Positions 9,429 through 19,174 of a DNA stretch of 64,000 nt are shown piece by piece. A program made the translations under genes and the position numbers. Source of the DNA: DATBVX01 sp963724625. GTDB lineage: Bacteria; Pseudomonadota; Gammaproteobacteria; Steroidobacterales; Steroidobacteraceae. Where the stretch lies: the NCBI GenBank assembly GCA_963724625.1, contig CAVRVO010000013.1, forward strand, positions 310,001 through 374,000, written 5' to 3'. Each line of letters opens with the position of its first letter. Positions within the stretch are counted from its first letter, which is position 1. The notes under the pieces were generated by a model. The model was not told where the DNA came from. It ran no database searches and worked only from the letters and a program-made list of their open reading frames with translations.

Positions 9429-10522
9429 CGACCCCAGACCGCCTCTACAACGTCAACGTCATCTCGAGCGAGGTGCTGCCCACGCCTGAGGATATCAAGC
9501 GTGCACTGCCACTCACTGCGGTTGCCTCGGACACGGTGTTTCGCTCGCGCGCCACGATCAGGGACATTCTGGAGCGCAAGGATCCCAGGCTTTTCGTTGT
9601 AGTCGGGCCGTGCTCGATTCATGACGTGGCGGCGGCACGGGATTACGCGCAGCACCTGCGGCGACTCGCGCGGCGCGTGGAAGGCACGATGTTACTCATC
9701 ATGCGTGTGTATTTCGAAAAGCCGCGCACTACGGTCGGCTGGAAAGGCCTGATCAACGATCCCGACATGGACGATTCCTTCCATATCGAGAAAGGCATCC
9801 GCGTGGCCCGCGAGTTGTTGTTGCACCTTGCAGAAGAAGGTCTGCCGGCAGCGACCGAGGCGCTCGATCCGATCATGCCGCAGTACCTCTCGGAGCTGGT
9901 GAGCTGGACCGCGATCGGCGCGCGCACCACCGAGTCGCAGACGCATCGGGAACTGGCGAGCGGACTTTCGACTCCGGTCGGGTTCAAGAATGGAACGGAC
10001 GGCACGCTCAGCGTGGCCATCAACGCGCTGCACTCGGTGCGCCACCCGCACCATTTCCTGGGCATCACCCAGCAGGGGCAATCGGCTGTCTTCCATACGC
10101 GCGGCAACGCGCACGCGCATGTGGTGCTGCGCGGTGGTGGAGGGCGCACCAATTACGATGCGGTGAGCATCGCGCTGTGTGAGCAGGAACTGATGCGCGC
10201 GCAGTTGCCAGGCAACGTCGTTGTCGACTGCAGCCACGGCAATTCGAACAAGGATCCGGCGCTGCAACCCCTGGTGGCCGAGAACTGTGTGGCGCAGATT
10301 CTCGATGGCAACCGCTCGATCGTGGGCCTGATGCTGGAGAGCAATCTCCACGGCGGCAACCAGGTGATCCCGGCGGACTTGAAGCAGCTGAAATACGGAG
10401 TTTCGGTTACCGACGCGTGCATGGATTGGCCGACGACCGAGCGCCTGCTGCTGGATCTGCACGCACGGCTGTCCTCGTGCGCGCGCATCGCTCCTGCCCT
10501 GAGACGATCCTCTTCAGCCTGA
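9425..10522 (+). CDS. aroG: 3-deoxy-7-phosphoheptulonate synthase, class I
   Basis: The 365-residue enzyme joins phosphoenolpyruvate and erythrose 4-phosphate to make DAHP, the entry to the shikimate pathway. Class I (AroG/F/H) motifs are complete: VVGPCSIHD, RVYFEKPRTT, GWKGLINDP, GFKNGTDG and VDCSHGNS. The GTG start overlaps the kynA stop by 4 bases and gives the family's typical length; a longer reading would run well into kynA. Effector specificity (Phe, Tyr or Trp) cannot be called. A second, unrelated class II DAHP synthase lies at 30506-31864. Confidence 0.95.
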   Translation: MTTPDRLYNVNVISSEVLPTPEDIKRALPLTAVASDTVFRSRATIRDILERKDPRLFVVVGPCSIHDVAAARDYAQHLRRLARRVEGTMLLIMRVYFEKPRTTVGWKGLINDPDMDDSFHIEKGIRVARELLLHLAEEGLPAATEALDPIMPQYLSELVSWTAIGARTTESQTHRELASGLSTPVGFKNGTDGTLSVAINALHSVRHPHHFLGITQQGQSAVFHTRGNAHAHVVLRGGGGRTNYDAVSIALCEQELMRAQLPGNVVVDCSHGNSNKDPALQPLVAENCVAQILDGNRSIVGLMLESNLHGGNQVIPADLKQLKYGVSVTDACMDWPTTERLLLDLHARLSSCARIAPALRRSSSA

Positions 10523-11452
10523 TTGCGCAGCCGCGTTTCACCGCTGCTGGTTCTGGGCATCGCGGTGCTCGCGGTCGCTCACGGCGCCATCTTCGTGCGC
10601 CTGGCGAGCGGCGCGCAGCCACTCGCGATCGCAGCCTGGCGCCTGACGCTCGCGACCGGGATCGTTCTTCCCCTTGTATTGGCGAGTAACCGGGACGCAC
10701 TGCGCCACGTCACGCGCCGAGAAATGCTTCTGACGGTAGCGGCAAGTGCATTGCTGGCCGGTCATTTCGCGACCTGGATCAGCTCCCTCAAGTTCACTTC
10801 AATCAGTAACAGCGTGCTGCTCGTTTCAACGGCCCCCGTGTGGGTGGCTGTAATTGGCCGTTGGACCGGGACAGTGCAACTGTCGCGGCTCATGGGCATA
10901 GCAATCGGGCTCAGTATTCTCGGCTCGGCAATCATCGCAGGAGGGAGTGTCGCAATCGGCGCCGGAACGTTGCGTGGAGATCTCCTCGCGCTGCTGGGTG
11001 CGGTATGCATGGGGGCATATCTGCTCACGGCCCAGCGCATTCAACGCACAGTGGCATTTGGTCCTTACGTCGCGCTGGTCTATGCAGGTGCTGCCGCGTG
11101 GCTCTGGATCGCGGCCTTGGCCAGTAGCACGCCAATGTCCGGCTTCGCCAAGAACACATGGTGGGCGTTGGTGGGTATTGCTGTGGTCTCGCAGGTGATT
11201 GGTCACAGCGGCTACAACTATTCACTGCGGCAGCTCAAACCAGAATTCGTGGCCGTCACGCTGCTCGGTGAACCGATCCTGGCGTCAATTTTCGGCTGGC
11301 TCCTGTTCCACGAACCTGTGCCTGCGACAACTCTTGGGGGCGGCGTGCTCGTGCTGTTTGCAATCGTGCTTGCTGCTCGGGCGCAACGCGTCGCACCGGG
11401 ACCGCACGATGCAGGTTCGATGGCTGAGCAAGCCCGCAATACGCGTGAATAG
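10523..11452 (+). CDS. EamA/DMT-family transporter
   Basis: The 309-residue protein is almost entirely hydrophobic, with about ten membrane helices in two repeated halves, which is the drug/metabolite transporter layout. It begins on a TTG immediately after the class I DAHP synthase stop, with no gap, so it depends on translational coupling. Family members export amino acids, metabolites or drugs. Its place behind kynA and aroG makes an aromatic metabolite a plausible cargo, but this is inference. It is the last gene of the six-gene chain. Confidence 0.87.
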   Translation: MRSRVSPLLVLGIAVLAVAHGAIFVRLASGAQPLAIAAWRLTLATGIVLPLVLASNRDALRHVTRREMLLTVAASALLAGHFATWISSLKFTSISNSVLLVSTAPVWVAVIGRWTGTVQLSRLMGIAIGLSILGSAIIAGGSVAIGAGTLRGDLLALLGAVCMGAYLLTAQRIQRTVAFGPYVALVYAGAAAWLWIAALASSTPMSGFAKNTWWALVGIAVVSQVIGHSGYNYSLRQLKPEFVAVTLLGEPILASIFGWLLFHEPVPATTLGGGVLVLFAIVLAARAQRVAPGPHDAGSMAEQARNTRE

Positions 11453-11478
11453 CCAGGCTATAAGTGCTTATATATCAG

Positions 11479-11492
11479 TAGTCTAAAGACTA
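11479..11492. repeat. Short palindrome in AT-rich convergent gap
   Basis: The 76-base gap between the convergent EamA and HAD genes is much richer in A and T than its surroundings. It contains a 6-base inverted repeat, TAGTCT and AGACTA, separated by two bases. No run of T follows on either strand, so I do not call a terminator. Nothing else is recognised in this gap. Confidence 0.35.
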
Positions 11493-11528
11493 TACCTAAC
11501 GTTACTTTACTATGTGATGGGCTGGTGA

Positions 11529-12245
11529 TCAGTTCCGCGATTGCGGCGAGGCTGGCGCACGTGAGGACTCATTTTCCAACGGCCAGCCAATCTGAACTCC
11601 GATCCTTGCGGCTTCCAGCACGGCATGCGGGTCACCCTGAACCAGATACGGATGCTCGCACGCGCCGAGGTGTGCCAGATCGGAAGCGCTATTGGCGTAG
11701 GCGGTGATCGGGACGTCAGTGTGGCGCCGGCGCAGTGCTAGCACGCATTGCAGCTTTTCGTCGCCACGGCGATTCGGCGTGAGCAGTTCGCCGTTGAGAA
11801 TCATCCCATCCCAACGCACTGCTGTGCAGATCGTCTCGTTGAAGCCGAGCGCACGCGCGACCGCCGGGACGTAGAGATCCGGGCTTGCCGACATGAGCAC
11901 CAGATAGTCGCCGCGCGTGCGATGTGCAGCGATCTGCCTGAGTGCCTGTGAGTGCATTCCAGCGCGCAGCAAACGCGGGACGAATTTCTCGTTCCAGCGT
12001 GCGATCTGGGCGCGAGTGCTGCCCGCCAGCGCGGCCGTGATGAGAGTCTCCTTCAACTCGCCGCGATCGCGTTCGCCGAACGCATAGTGGATCAGAGCGC
12101 CGGGAAGGCTGATGAGCAGTCGGAACAGTCGTGCCGGCGCGCGAACACAGAAGCCCAGCAGGTACGGCATCAGTGTGTCGCGACGCGTCAGCGTGCCGTC
12201 GAGATCGAACAGTGCGATCCGCCTGACGTCTGCGTCCGGCACCAT
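11529..12245 (-). CDS. HAD-superfamily hydrolase, subfamily IB (PSPase-like)
   Basis: The 238-residue product starts with the HAD motif I DLDGTLT just after the chosen ATG. Motif II appears as VLMSASPD and a motif III/IV region ends in NSASDLAHL, in which the usual aspartate pair of the phosphoserine-phosphatase-like group is partly replaced. Upstream in-frame codons give a longer but unlikely N-terminus, so the ATG ten residues before the motif was preferred. It is probably a phosphatase for a small phosphorylated metabolite or lipid. It lies 55 bases downstream of the aconitase reading frame. Confidence 0.85.
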   Translation of the reverse strand: MVPDADVRRIALFDLDGTLTRRDTLMPYLLGFCVRAPARLFRLLISLPGALIHYAFGERDRGELKETLITAALAGSTRAQIARWNEKFVPRLLRAGMHSQALRQIAAHRTRGDYLVLMSASPDLYVPAVARALGFNETICTAVRWDGMILNGELLTPNRRGDEKLQCVLALRRRHTDVPITAYANSASDLAHLGACEHPYLVQGDPHAVLEAARIGVQIGWPLENESSRAPASPQSRN

Positions 12246-12300
12246 GGCGGCCGTGCTCAAGGGACGACTGACTCCCACACGTCGTCGATGGCTCCTGATT

Positions 12301-14996
12301 TCACGCCGCGCGCTCGCCAGCCGCGAGCTGCCGCAGCACATAGTGGAGGATCCCGCCGTGGCGGAAATAGTCGCGCTCTTTTGGCGTATCGATTCGCACC
12401 CGCGCGGTGAAGCGAATCGCCTTCCCGGAGGAGGGGCGTGCGGTCACAGTGACGCTCTGTGCCTTGCCCCCTTCGAGGCCTTCGATCGTATAGATTTCCT
12501 TGCCCGGTGAGCCCGAGCGACTGCGCGTTTTCACCGTCGCGGAACTGCAGTGGCAGCACGCCCATGCCGATGAGGTTCGAGCGGTGTATGCGTTCAAAGC
12601 TCTCCGCAATCACGGCGCGCACTCCGAGCAGCATCGTGCCCTTGGCGGCCCAGTCCCTCGAGGAGCCGGTGCCATATTCCTTGCCGGCGATGACGATGAG
12701 CGAGGTGCCGCTCTGCTTGTAACGCATGGCAGCGTCGTAAATGCTCATCTGCTCGCCGGAAGGAACGTGCAGTGTCATGCCGCCCTCGGTTCCGGGCAAC
12801 AGCAGGTTCCGCAGGCGGATATTGGCGAAGGTGCCCCGCATCATCACTTCATGATTGCCGCGTCGCGAGCCGTATGAATTGAAGTCGACTGGTTTGCACA
12901 CCGAGGCTGATCAGGTACTGCGCGGCGGGGCTGGTCCTGGCAATGTTGCCGGCCGGGGAGATGTGATCGGTGGTGACAGAGTCGCCGAGCAGCGCGAGAG
13001 CGTACGCATCACTGATGTCGCGAACGCTCTTCGGCGTCATGTCCATACCGTCGAAATAGGGCGGGTTCTTCACGTAGGTGGACGCCGCGTCCCAGGCGTA
13101 GATCTTTCCTTCCGGCACGCGAATGCTGTTCCAGCGCTCATCGCCGGCGAACACACTGGCGTAACTCTTGCGGAACATCGCCGAGTCCACCGCGCCGCGA
13201 ATCGTATCGTGCACGTCGCGATCGTTCGGCCAGATGTCCTTGAGATAAACGGGCTTGCCGTCGGCATCGTGGCCGAGCGGCTCGTTGTTCAGATCGACGT
13301 CCAGCGACCCCGCAAGCGCATATGCCACCACGAGAGGCGGGGAGGCGAGGAAATTCATCTTCACCTCCGGATGCACGCGGCCTTCGAAATTGCGGTTGCC
13401 GGAGAGCACGGCGCAACCAACGATGTCGCCGGCCTTCACGGCCGCCGAGATTTCTGGCCGTAGCGGGCCGGAGTTGCCGATGCAGGTGGTGCACCCATAG
13501 CCGACGGTGAAGAACCCCAGCGCATCGAGATCACTGATCAGGTTCGCCTTGGTGAGGTAATCGGTAACGACTCGCGAGCCCGGCGCAAGACTGGTCTTCA
13601 CCCAGGGCTTAACTTTCAGGCCGCGCTGGCGCGCATTGCGCGCGAGCAGGCCGGCGCCGACCATCACGACCGGATTGGATGTGTTGGTACAACTCGTAAT
13701 GGCAGCGATGAGCACCGCGCCGTCTCGCAGCTCAAAGGATTGACCCTCCAGCGTGACCGTGGCTACGCCGTGTGCGGAAGGGCTTTTCTGCGCACGCTCG
13801 TCCGCCATTTTCTTCACACTCTGCTGGTAGATCGCCTTGGCGTTACGCAGCGGCACGCGATCCTGTGGGCGGCGAGGGCCTGCGAGGCTCGGTTCAACCG
13901 CGCCCAGGTCCAGGCTCAATATATCGGTGTATTGAGCGGCGGGCTGGCCATCCTCGCGCCAAAGCCCTTGTGCCTTGGCATAGGCGGCGACCAGTTCGAT
14001 GTGCTCCTTCGAACGGCCTGAAAGCTCGAGGTAGCGCAGCGTTTCCTGGTCGATCGGAAAGATCGCACAGGTACTGCCAAATTCGGGCGACATGTTGGCG
14101 ATCGTGGCGCGATCCGCGAGCGGCAGATTGCTCAACCCGTCACCGAAGAATTCGACGAACTTGTCCACCACGCCTTTCTTGCGCAGCAACTCCGTGACCG
14201 TCAGCACCAGATCAGTGGCAGTAGCGCCCGGCTTGAGACTGCCGGTGAGCCTGAACCCGATCACCTGGGGAATCAGCATCGTCACTGGCTGACCCAGCAT
14301 TGCGGCTTCGGCCTCGATGCCACCGACTCCCCAGCCCAGCACACCGAGCGCATTCACCATCGTCGTGTGCGAGTCGGTGCCCACCAGCGTGTCCGGGAAT
14401 GCCTGGCGGGTGCCGTTGCGCTCATCGTCGAACACGACACGCGCCAGGTGCTCGAGGTTGACCTGATGAACGATACCCGTATTGGGAGGAACCACCTTGA
14501 AGTTGCGAAACGCCGTCTGGCCCCAGCGCAGGAACGCATAGCGCTCGCCGTTGCGCTGGAATTCGATCAGGTTGTTGAGCGAGAGGGCTTTGGCACTGCC
14601 GTATTCGTCCACCTGCACGGAGTGGTCGATGACCAGCTCCGCAGGCGCGAGGGGATTGATCTCCTCGGGATCACCGCCCAGCCTGACCATTGCTTCGCGC
14701 ATCGCGGCCAGGTCGACGATGGCCGGCACACCGGTGAAGTCCTGCATGATCACGCGGCTCGGCGTGAACGAGATTTCATAGCTCGGTTGAGCCTGCGGAT
14801 CCCACTTGAGCAGCGCGTCGATATCGGCGCGCGTTACGCTGACACCGTCCTCGAAGCGCAGCAGGTTCTCGAGGAGGATCTTGAGCGAAAACGGCAGGCG
14901 CTCGAGCTGCTGTCCCTTGAGAGCGGCAAGGCTCCTGATCTCATAGGAACGCTCACCAACCCGCAGGTGGGACCGCGTCTTGAAGCTGTCGCTCAT
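12301..14996 (-). CDS. acnA: Aconitate hydratase A, reading frame broken twice
   Basis: Aconitase interconverts citrate and isocitrate. The main frame (12849-14996) holds the 4Fe-4S cysteines in SCTNTSNP and GYGCTTCIGNSGPL. The swivel domain continues in a second frame (GTGSSRDWAAKG, ESFERIHRSNLIG) and ends in a third (KEIYTIEGLEGG to LRQLAAG). Each break is explained by one extra base on the plus strand, near 12896 and near 12502. Removing both gives 897 residues, close to the 891 of E. coli AcnA. All catalytic motifs are intact apart from the breaks, which favours sequence error over decay. If the breaks are real, the protein would lose part of its substrate-binding domain. Confidence 0.9.
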
Positions 14997-15038
14997 GCTA
15001 CCTCCGGGAGCGCCCGCGTGGGGCGAAGAGGTCGCGAA

Positions 15039-16178
15039 TTATATCGACATTCGCGGTGCGGGCGCATCGCACGTGGCGAGACGATGCGCAGCGGGCGCGA
15101 CGCGCTCGATCAACGCACCGCCGAGACAGGTCTCGCCGTCGTAGAACACGGCGGATTGACCGGGCGTTATCGCACGTTGCGGCGTCTCCAGGGTCACCTG
15201 CGCGCCGTCGGAATCCCAGGCAAGAGTGCACGGCTGGTCGGCCTGCCGGTACCGCACGCGCACACTGCAGGAAAGAACTTGCTCATTGTTCGCGGGGGCG
15301 AGCCAGTGCACAGGTTCGGTGCGAAAGGAATTGCTGAGCAGCAGAGGGTGATCGCGGCCTTGCACGACAACGAGAACGTTGCGATCGCGATCCTTCGCCG
15401 CGACGTACCAGGGCTCCTCGGGTCCGCCCGGGACTCCGCCAATGCCCAGGCCATGGCGCTGTCCGAGCGTGTAGTACATGAGACCCTGGTGCCGCCCGAT
15501 GGTATCTCCGTCCGCCGATTCGATCGGGCCGGGTTGCGCCGGCAGGTATTGGGCGAGAAATGACTGGAAAGGTCGCTCACCGATGAAGCAAATGCCCGTG
15601 CTGTCCTTCTTGTCGAACACCGGCAGTGCCGAGTCCTGAGCGCGCCGGCGCACTTCCTGCTTGGTGAGCTCCCCGAGCGGGAACAAAGTGTAGGGCAACA
15701 CTGCTGGATCGATACCATGCAGGAAGTAGCTCTGGTCCTTGCCGGCATCAATACCCTTCAACAACCGGTAACCAGAGGCAGTCCTGACGATTCGGGCGTA
15801 GTGACCGGTTGCGAATTGCTCGGCGCCGAGGCGCCGCGCGTATTGCAGGCAGGCACCGAACTTGATCTGGCGATTGCAGAGCACATCGGGGTTTGGAGTT
15901 CGACCGACACGATGCTCCGCCAGGAATTGCTCGAACACCTCGGCCCGATACTCAGCTGCGAAATTGGCCTTGTGCAACGGGATGTCGAGGTCCCCGCACA
16001 CCCGCCGTGCGTCCTGAAAATCCTGGGCACTTGTGCAGTAACCGTCGTCGTCTTCTTCCCAGTTGCTCATGAACAGGCCCTGCACGCGACAGCCTTGCTC
16101 CAGCAGCAACAGCGCAGCGACAGCGGAATCCACGCCGCCAGACATGGCGACAATCACGAGGGGGCGCCTTGAGTTCAC
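15039..16178 (-). CDS. mnmA: tRNA-specific 2-thiouridylase
   Basis: The 379-residue enzyme makes 2-thiouridine at position 34 of tRNAs for Lys, Glu and Gln. It has the PP-loop SGGVDS (residues 13-18) that adenylates the uridine, the first catalytic cysteine Cys101 in NPDVLCN, and the second, Cys197, in GICFIG. The length is standard. Downstream lies acnA, and upstream a nudJ-like Nudix gene; E. coli has the related order purB-hflD-mnmA-nudJ. Confidence 0.96.
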   Translation of the reverse strand: MNSRRPLVIVAMSGGVDSAVAALLLLEQGCRVQGLFMSNWEEDDDGYCTSAQDFQDARRVCGDLDIPLHKANFAAEYRAEVFEQFLAEHRVGRTPNPDVLCNRQIKFGACLQYARRLGAEQFATGHYARIVRTASGYRLLKGIDAGKDQSYFLHGIDPAVLPYTLFPLGELTKQEVRRRAQDSALPVFDKKDSTGICFIGERPFQSFLAQYLPAQPGPIESADGDTIGRHQGLMYYTLGQRHGLGIGGVPGGPEEPWYVAAKDRDRNVLVVVQGRDHPLLLSNSFRTEPVHWLAPANNEQVLSCSVRVRYRQADQPCTLAWDSDGAQVTLETPQRAITPGQSAVFYDGETCLGGALIERVAPAAHRLATCDAPAPRMSI

Positions 16179-16223
16179 GTCCTCATTATAAGAGGCGGGC
16201 GCAGCCCGCCAAGGCCGACGGCG

Positions 16224-16703
16224 TTACAGTACGGCCGCGCGCGCCTCGACCTGCTCGAATGGCAGCTGGGTCAGCGACTCGAGTGGCAGCCGGGTGCCGG
16301 CGAGGTAATCGTCCACGCAACGCAGAACCATCGGTGAGCGCAAATGTGACTGGCGACCCAGCAGCTGGTCTCGCGTCAGCCAGTGCACGCGCAGGATGGC
16401 GCGGTCCAGGCGCCGGTGGGGATCGTGATTGGCTGCGATTCCCGTGTAGGCAACGCGCAGGAACGACTTCTCGTTGGCCGGGTTCTTCCAGAGATAGATG
16501 CCAACGATCGCCTGAGGCTGAAACTGCCAGGCGGTCTCTTCGAGGGTCTCGCGTACCACGGCGTGGAGGAGATCCTCACCTTCTTCAACGTGACCGGCGG
16601 GCTGATTGAAGACCAGGCGGCGCGCGACGCGTTCTTCGACAACGAGAAAACGGCCGTGCTGCTCAACAACCGCCGCGACGGTGAGTTCCGGCTTCCAGAT
16701 CAT
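16224..16703 (-). CDS. nudJ: NUDIX hydrolase, NudJ-like
   Basis: The 159-residue protein carries a complete Nudix box, GHVEEGEDLLHAVVRETLEE, which binds the divalent metal for pyrophosphate hydrolysis. Length and neighbourhood (next to mnmA, with purB further upstream) match NudJ, a phosphatase acting on nucleoside di- and triphosphates and on the thiamine precursor HMP-PP. The start is an ATG, and the reading frame is separated by 32 bases from the gene upstream. Confidence 0.85.
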   Translation of the reverse strand: MIWKPELTVAAVVEQHGRFLVVEERVARRLVFNQPAGHVEEGEDLLHAVVRETLEETAWQFQPQAIVGIYLWKNPANEKSFLRVAYTGIAANHDPHRRLDRAILRVHWLTRDQLLGRQSHLRSPMVLRCVDDYLAGTRLPLESLTQLPFEQVEARAAVL

Positions 16704-16735
16704 CGACGAATCATCGCGTGGAGAGACTCCGAGGC

Positions 16736-17236
16736 TTAGCCGCGCATCATGCGAATTTCAGGTTCGGGCTCGCTGGCGCGCCAGATCTCGTCGAAATAGC
16801 TGAGGTACTTGCGCGCAATCGCCGTATCGTTGAGTTCAGCCATCCCGTCCCAACGTGTGGCCTGCAGACGGTAGACCAGCGCACGATCGTCGGCGATCAG
16901 GAACGCAGCCGCATTGTTGCGGTGATCGACGTGCACATTGCGCAGATCGATGTAGGTCGTCAGGCGCCTTCCCATGGCGAGGAACCGGTTGCCTTCGCGG
17001 ATCGTGCGCGAGGGTTCAGAGATCAGCACGCGAACACGAGCGTAGCCGCGCGCGAGGACCAGGCGTTTGACGACTTCCAGAAAGGCGTGCTGGTCGTAGA
17101 CCTGCGGTTCGAGATCGGGAGTGTAGATACTCAGGTTGCGTCGTGCGGTTGAAGCAACCTCGACAACCGCCTCGCGCACTTCGTCGAGCGAAGTGAGAAT
17201 GCTGCGCGAATTGCCGCTCTCGACTACGGTGCCCAT
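16736..17236 (-). CDS. PLD-like (DUF7931-type) protein of unknown function
   Basis: The 166-residue protein looks like a single phospholipase-D-like half-domain, with the opening strand-helix SIYTPDLEPQVYD and the core HVDHRNNAAAFLIADDRALVYRL. A full HKD catalytic motif is not present, so catalysis is doubtful. Similar small proteins often sit beside GNAT acetyltransferases, and here a GNAT frame ends one base upstream. They are probably co-translated. I cannot assign a role beyond this association, and the family label is from memory. Confidence 0.7.
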   Translation of the reverse strand: MGTVVESGNSRSILTSLDEVREAVVEVASTARRNLSIYTPDLEPQVYDQHAFLEVVKRLVLARGYARVRVLISEPSRTIREGNRFLAMGRRLTTYIDLRNVHVDHRNNAAAFLIADDRALVYRLQATRWDGMAELNDTAIARKYLSYFDEIWRASEPEPEIRMMRG

Positions 17237-17237
17237 C

Positions 17238-17681
17238 TTAGCTGGCGACCTTACGAATCATCCGTTGATGAGGAATACCCACCTCGTCGAATTCGGGCCC
17301 TTGGGGAACAAACCCGTGACGGAGGTAGAACGGCACGGCGTGAACCTGCGCATGCAGGTATACGGTCTCGAGTCCTTGACGGCGCGCTTGAGTCACGAGC
17401 CACTCCAGAAGTCCTTCCCCGATACCCAGTCCACGAAATTCCTTCAGGACTGCGAGGCGCCCAATCTTACCGGTGGGTTCCAGGCGTCCCGTGCCAACTG
17501 CGTCACGTTTCGCCCTGAGGGCCAGGGCGTGCAGGCACGTCAGGTCGGCACTATCCCACTCTTCCTGCTCAGGAACCTGCTGTTCCACGATAAAAACAGC
17601 ACGGCGTACCTGCTGCAGCGCTTCGCGATGTTGCAGCCAGGTTGCAGAGACGATAGTGAAATTTGTGTCGATGGAGCTGAC
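17238..17681 (-). CDS. GNAT-family N-acetyltransferase (start codon unclear)
   Basis: The frame encodes a small GNAT protein of about 147 residues. It has the typical N-terminal pattern RRAVFIVEQQVPEQEEWD, the acetyl-CoA loop KEFRGLGIGEGLLEWL and the end strand YLRHGFVPQGPEFDE. The expected start lies in the short space after purB, but no ATG, GTG or TTG is in frame there; the codon at the expected place is GTC. I set the start at that codon. It may use a rare start, or one base may be wrong. It lies between purB and the PLD-like gene. The substrate is unknown. Confidence 0.75.
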   Translation of the reverse strand, partial: VSSIDTNFTIVSATWLQHREALQQVRRAVFIVEQQVPEQEEWDSADLTCLHALALRAKRDAVGTGRLEPTGKIGRLAVLKEFRGLGIGEGLLEWLVTQARRQGLETVYLHAQVHAVPFYLRHGFVPQGPEFDEVGIPHQRMIRKVAS

Positions 17682-17686
17682 AAACC

Positions 17687-19054
17687 CTAGATCTCGCGTG
17701 CGAGTTGAGTCGCGAGACCAAGATAACGCTCCGGCGTCAGGTCTAGCAGACGCCGACGCACATCTTCCGGCAAATCCAGGGTCGCGATGAAGGCACGCAA
17801 CTGCTCGCGGTCCACCACGCGCCCACGCGAAAAATCCTTCAGCCGCTCGTAGCCATCGGGAATCCCGGCGGCTCGCATCACCGTCTGCACGGCCTCGGCG
17901 AGGACTTCCCACGCGTTGTTGATGTCGTGCGCCAGCCTTTGCACATCAACCTCGAGTCGCGACAGCCCTCGCTCGACTGCCTGCACCGCCAGCAACGAAT
18001 GTCCCAGCGCCACCCCGAGATTGCGCAGCACGGTGGAGTCGGTGAGGTCGCGCTGCCAGCGTGACACGGGAAGTTTCTCGGCAAAGTGACGCAACAGTGC
18101 ATTGGCGAGACCGAGGTTGCCTTCGGCATTTTCGAAGTCGATCGGATTCACCTTGTGCGGCATGGTTGAGGAGCCGACTTCCTGCGCGACGACGCGCTGT
18201 CGGAAATAGCGGAGTGAGATGTAGCCCCACATGTCGCGGCACAGGTCGATGAGAACCGTGTTGTGGCGCGCCAGTGCATCGCAGTACTCGGCGATCCAGT
18301 CATGCGCCTCGATTTGAGTCGAATAGGCGTTCCACTCGAGCCCCAGGGATTCGACCAGACCGCGGCTGAGTCTCGGCCAGTCCGCGTCCGGAAGGCCAGC
18401 AACATGGGCGTTGAAGTTGCCCACCGCACCATTGAACTTTCCGAGCACACGCACTTCTGCCCAGGCAGTTTGCTGCCGGTCGAGTCGTGACACGAAATTT
18501 GCCAGCTCTTTGCCGACCGTGGTCGGGCTCGCCGGTTGTCCATGGGTGCGTGCGAGCATCGGCGTGGCGGCATATTGGTGCGCCAACTCACGCAGGTGCT
18601 CCGTGAGCTTCGACATCGCTGGCAACAGTTGGCTTGCACGCGCTTCCCGCAGCATCAGCGCGTAGGAGAGGTTGTTGATGTCCTCGGAGGTGCAGCCAAA
18701 ATGCACCCACTCGAGTTGCGCGGGCGTCGCCCCGGCGTCCTTGAGGCGCTGGCGCACGTAATACTCGACCGCCTTGACGTCGTGATTGATTCGTTTCTCG
18801 ATGGCCTTGACCGCATCGGGGTCGACGGCGCTGGGCTCACTCGCCAGTCGCTTTACTTCACCCTGCAGGCGCCCGGCAATGCTCTGTAGCGCGGGCACAG
18901 GCACTGCGGTGCAGAGCTGCTGCCACCACATCGCTTCGACACGCACACGCTGACGAATCAGCCCGGCTTCGCTGCAGAGCACGCGCAGTCCCTGGAGTTG
19001 CGCGGCGTAGCGGCCATCGACGGGTGAAAGCGCCTCGAGGTCGGGTGAGGTCAT
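17687..19054 (-). CDS. purB: Adenylosuccinate lyase
   Basis: The 455-residue enzyme splits SAICAR and adenylosuccinate, releasing fumarate, in purine biosynthesis. The superfamily signature SSTMPHKVNP is present, together with TSEDINNLSYALM and RTHGQPASPTTVGKE around the active site. I chose the ATG giving MTSPDLEAL, six codons after the first possible start, because it matches the family length of about 456. It is divergent from fumC, which belongs to the same superfamily. Confidence 0.96.
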   Translation of the reverse strand: MTSPDLEALSPVDGRYAAQLQGLRVLCSEAGLIRQRVRVEAMWWQQLCTAVPVPALQSIAGRLQGEVKRLASEPSAVDPDAVKAIEKRINHDVKAVEYYVRQRLKDAGATPAQLEWVHFGCTSEDINNLSYALMLREARASQLLPAMSKLTEHLRELAHQYAATPMLARTHGQPASPTTVGKELANFVSRLDRQQTAWAEVRVLGKFNGAVGNFNAHVAGLPDADWPRLSRGLVESLGLEWNAYSTQIEAHDWIAEYCDALARHNTVLIDLCRDMWGYISLRYFRQRVVAQEVGSSTMPHKVNPIDFENAEGNLGLANALLRHFAEKLPVSRWQRDLTDSTVLRNLGVALGHSLLAVQAVERGLSRLEVDVQRLAHDINNAWEVLAEAVQTVMRAAGIPDGYERLKDFSRGRVVDREQLRAFIATLDLPEDVRRRLLDLTPERYLGLATQLAREI

Positions 19055-19174
19055 GACCGGTGTCCGGCGCAAGTGCTAGGATGCAGCATCATACCGCAAG
19101 TGCTGCGCACGGCCTTCTCCGCATGCGTTCGCTAGCTTTCGCGATAAGCACTCCGTATGCATCGAGGTCCCCGA

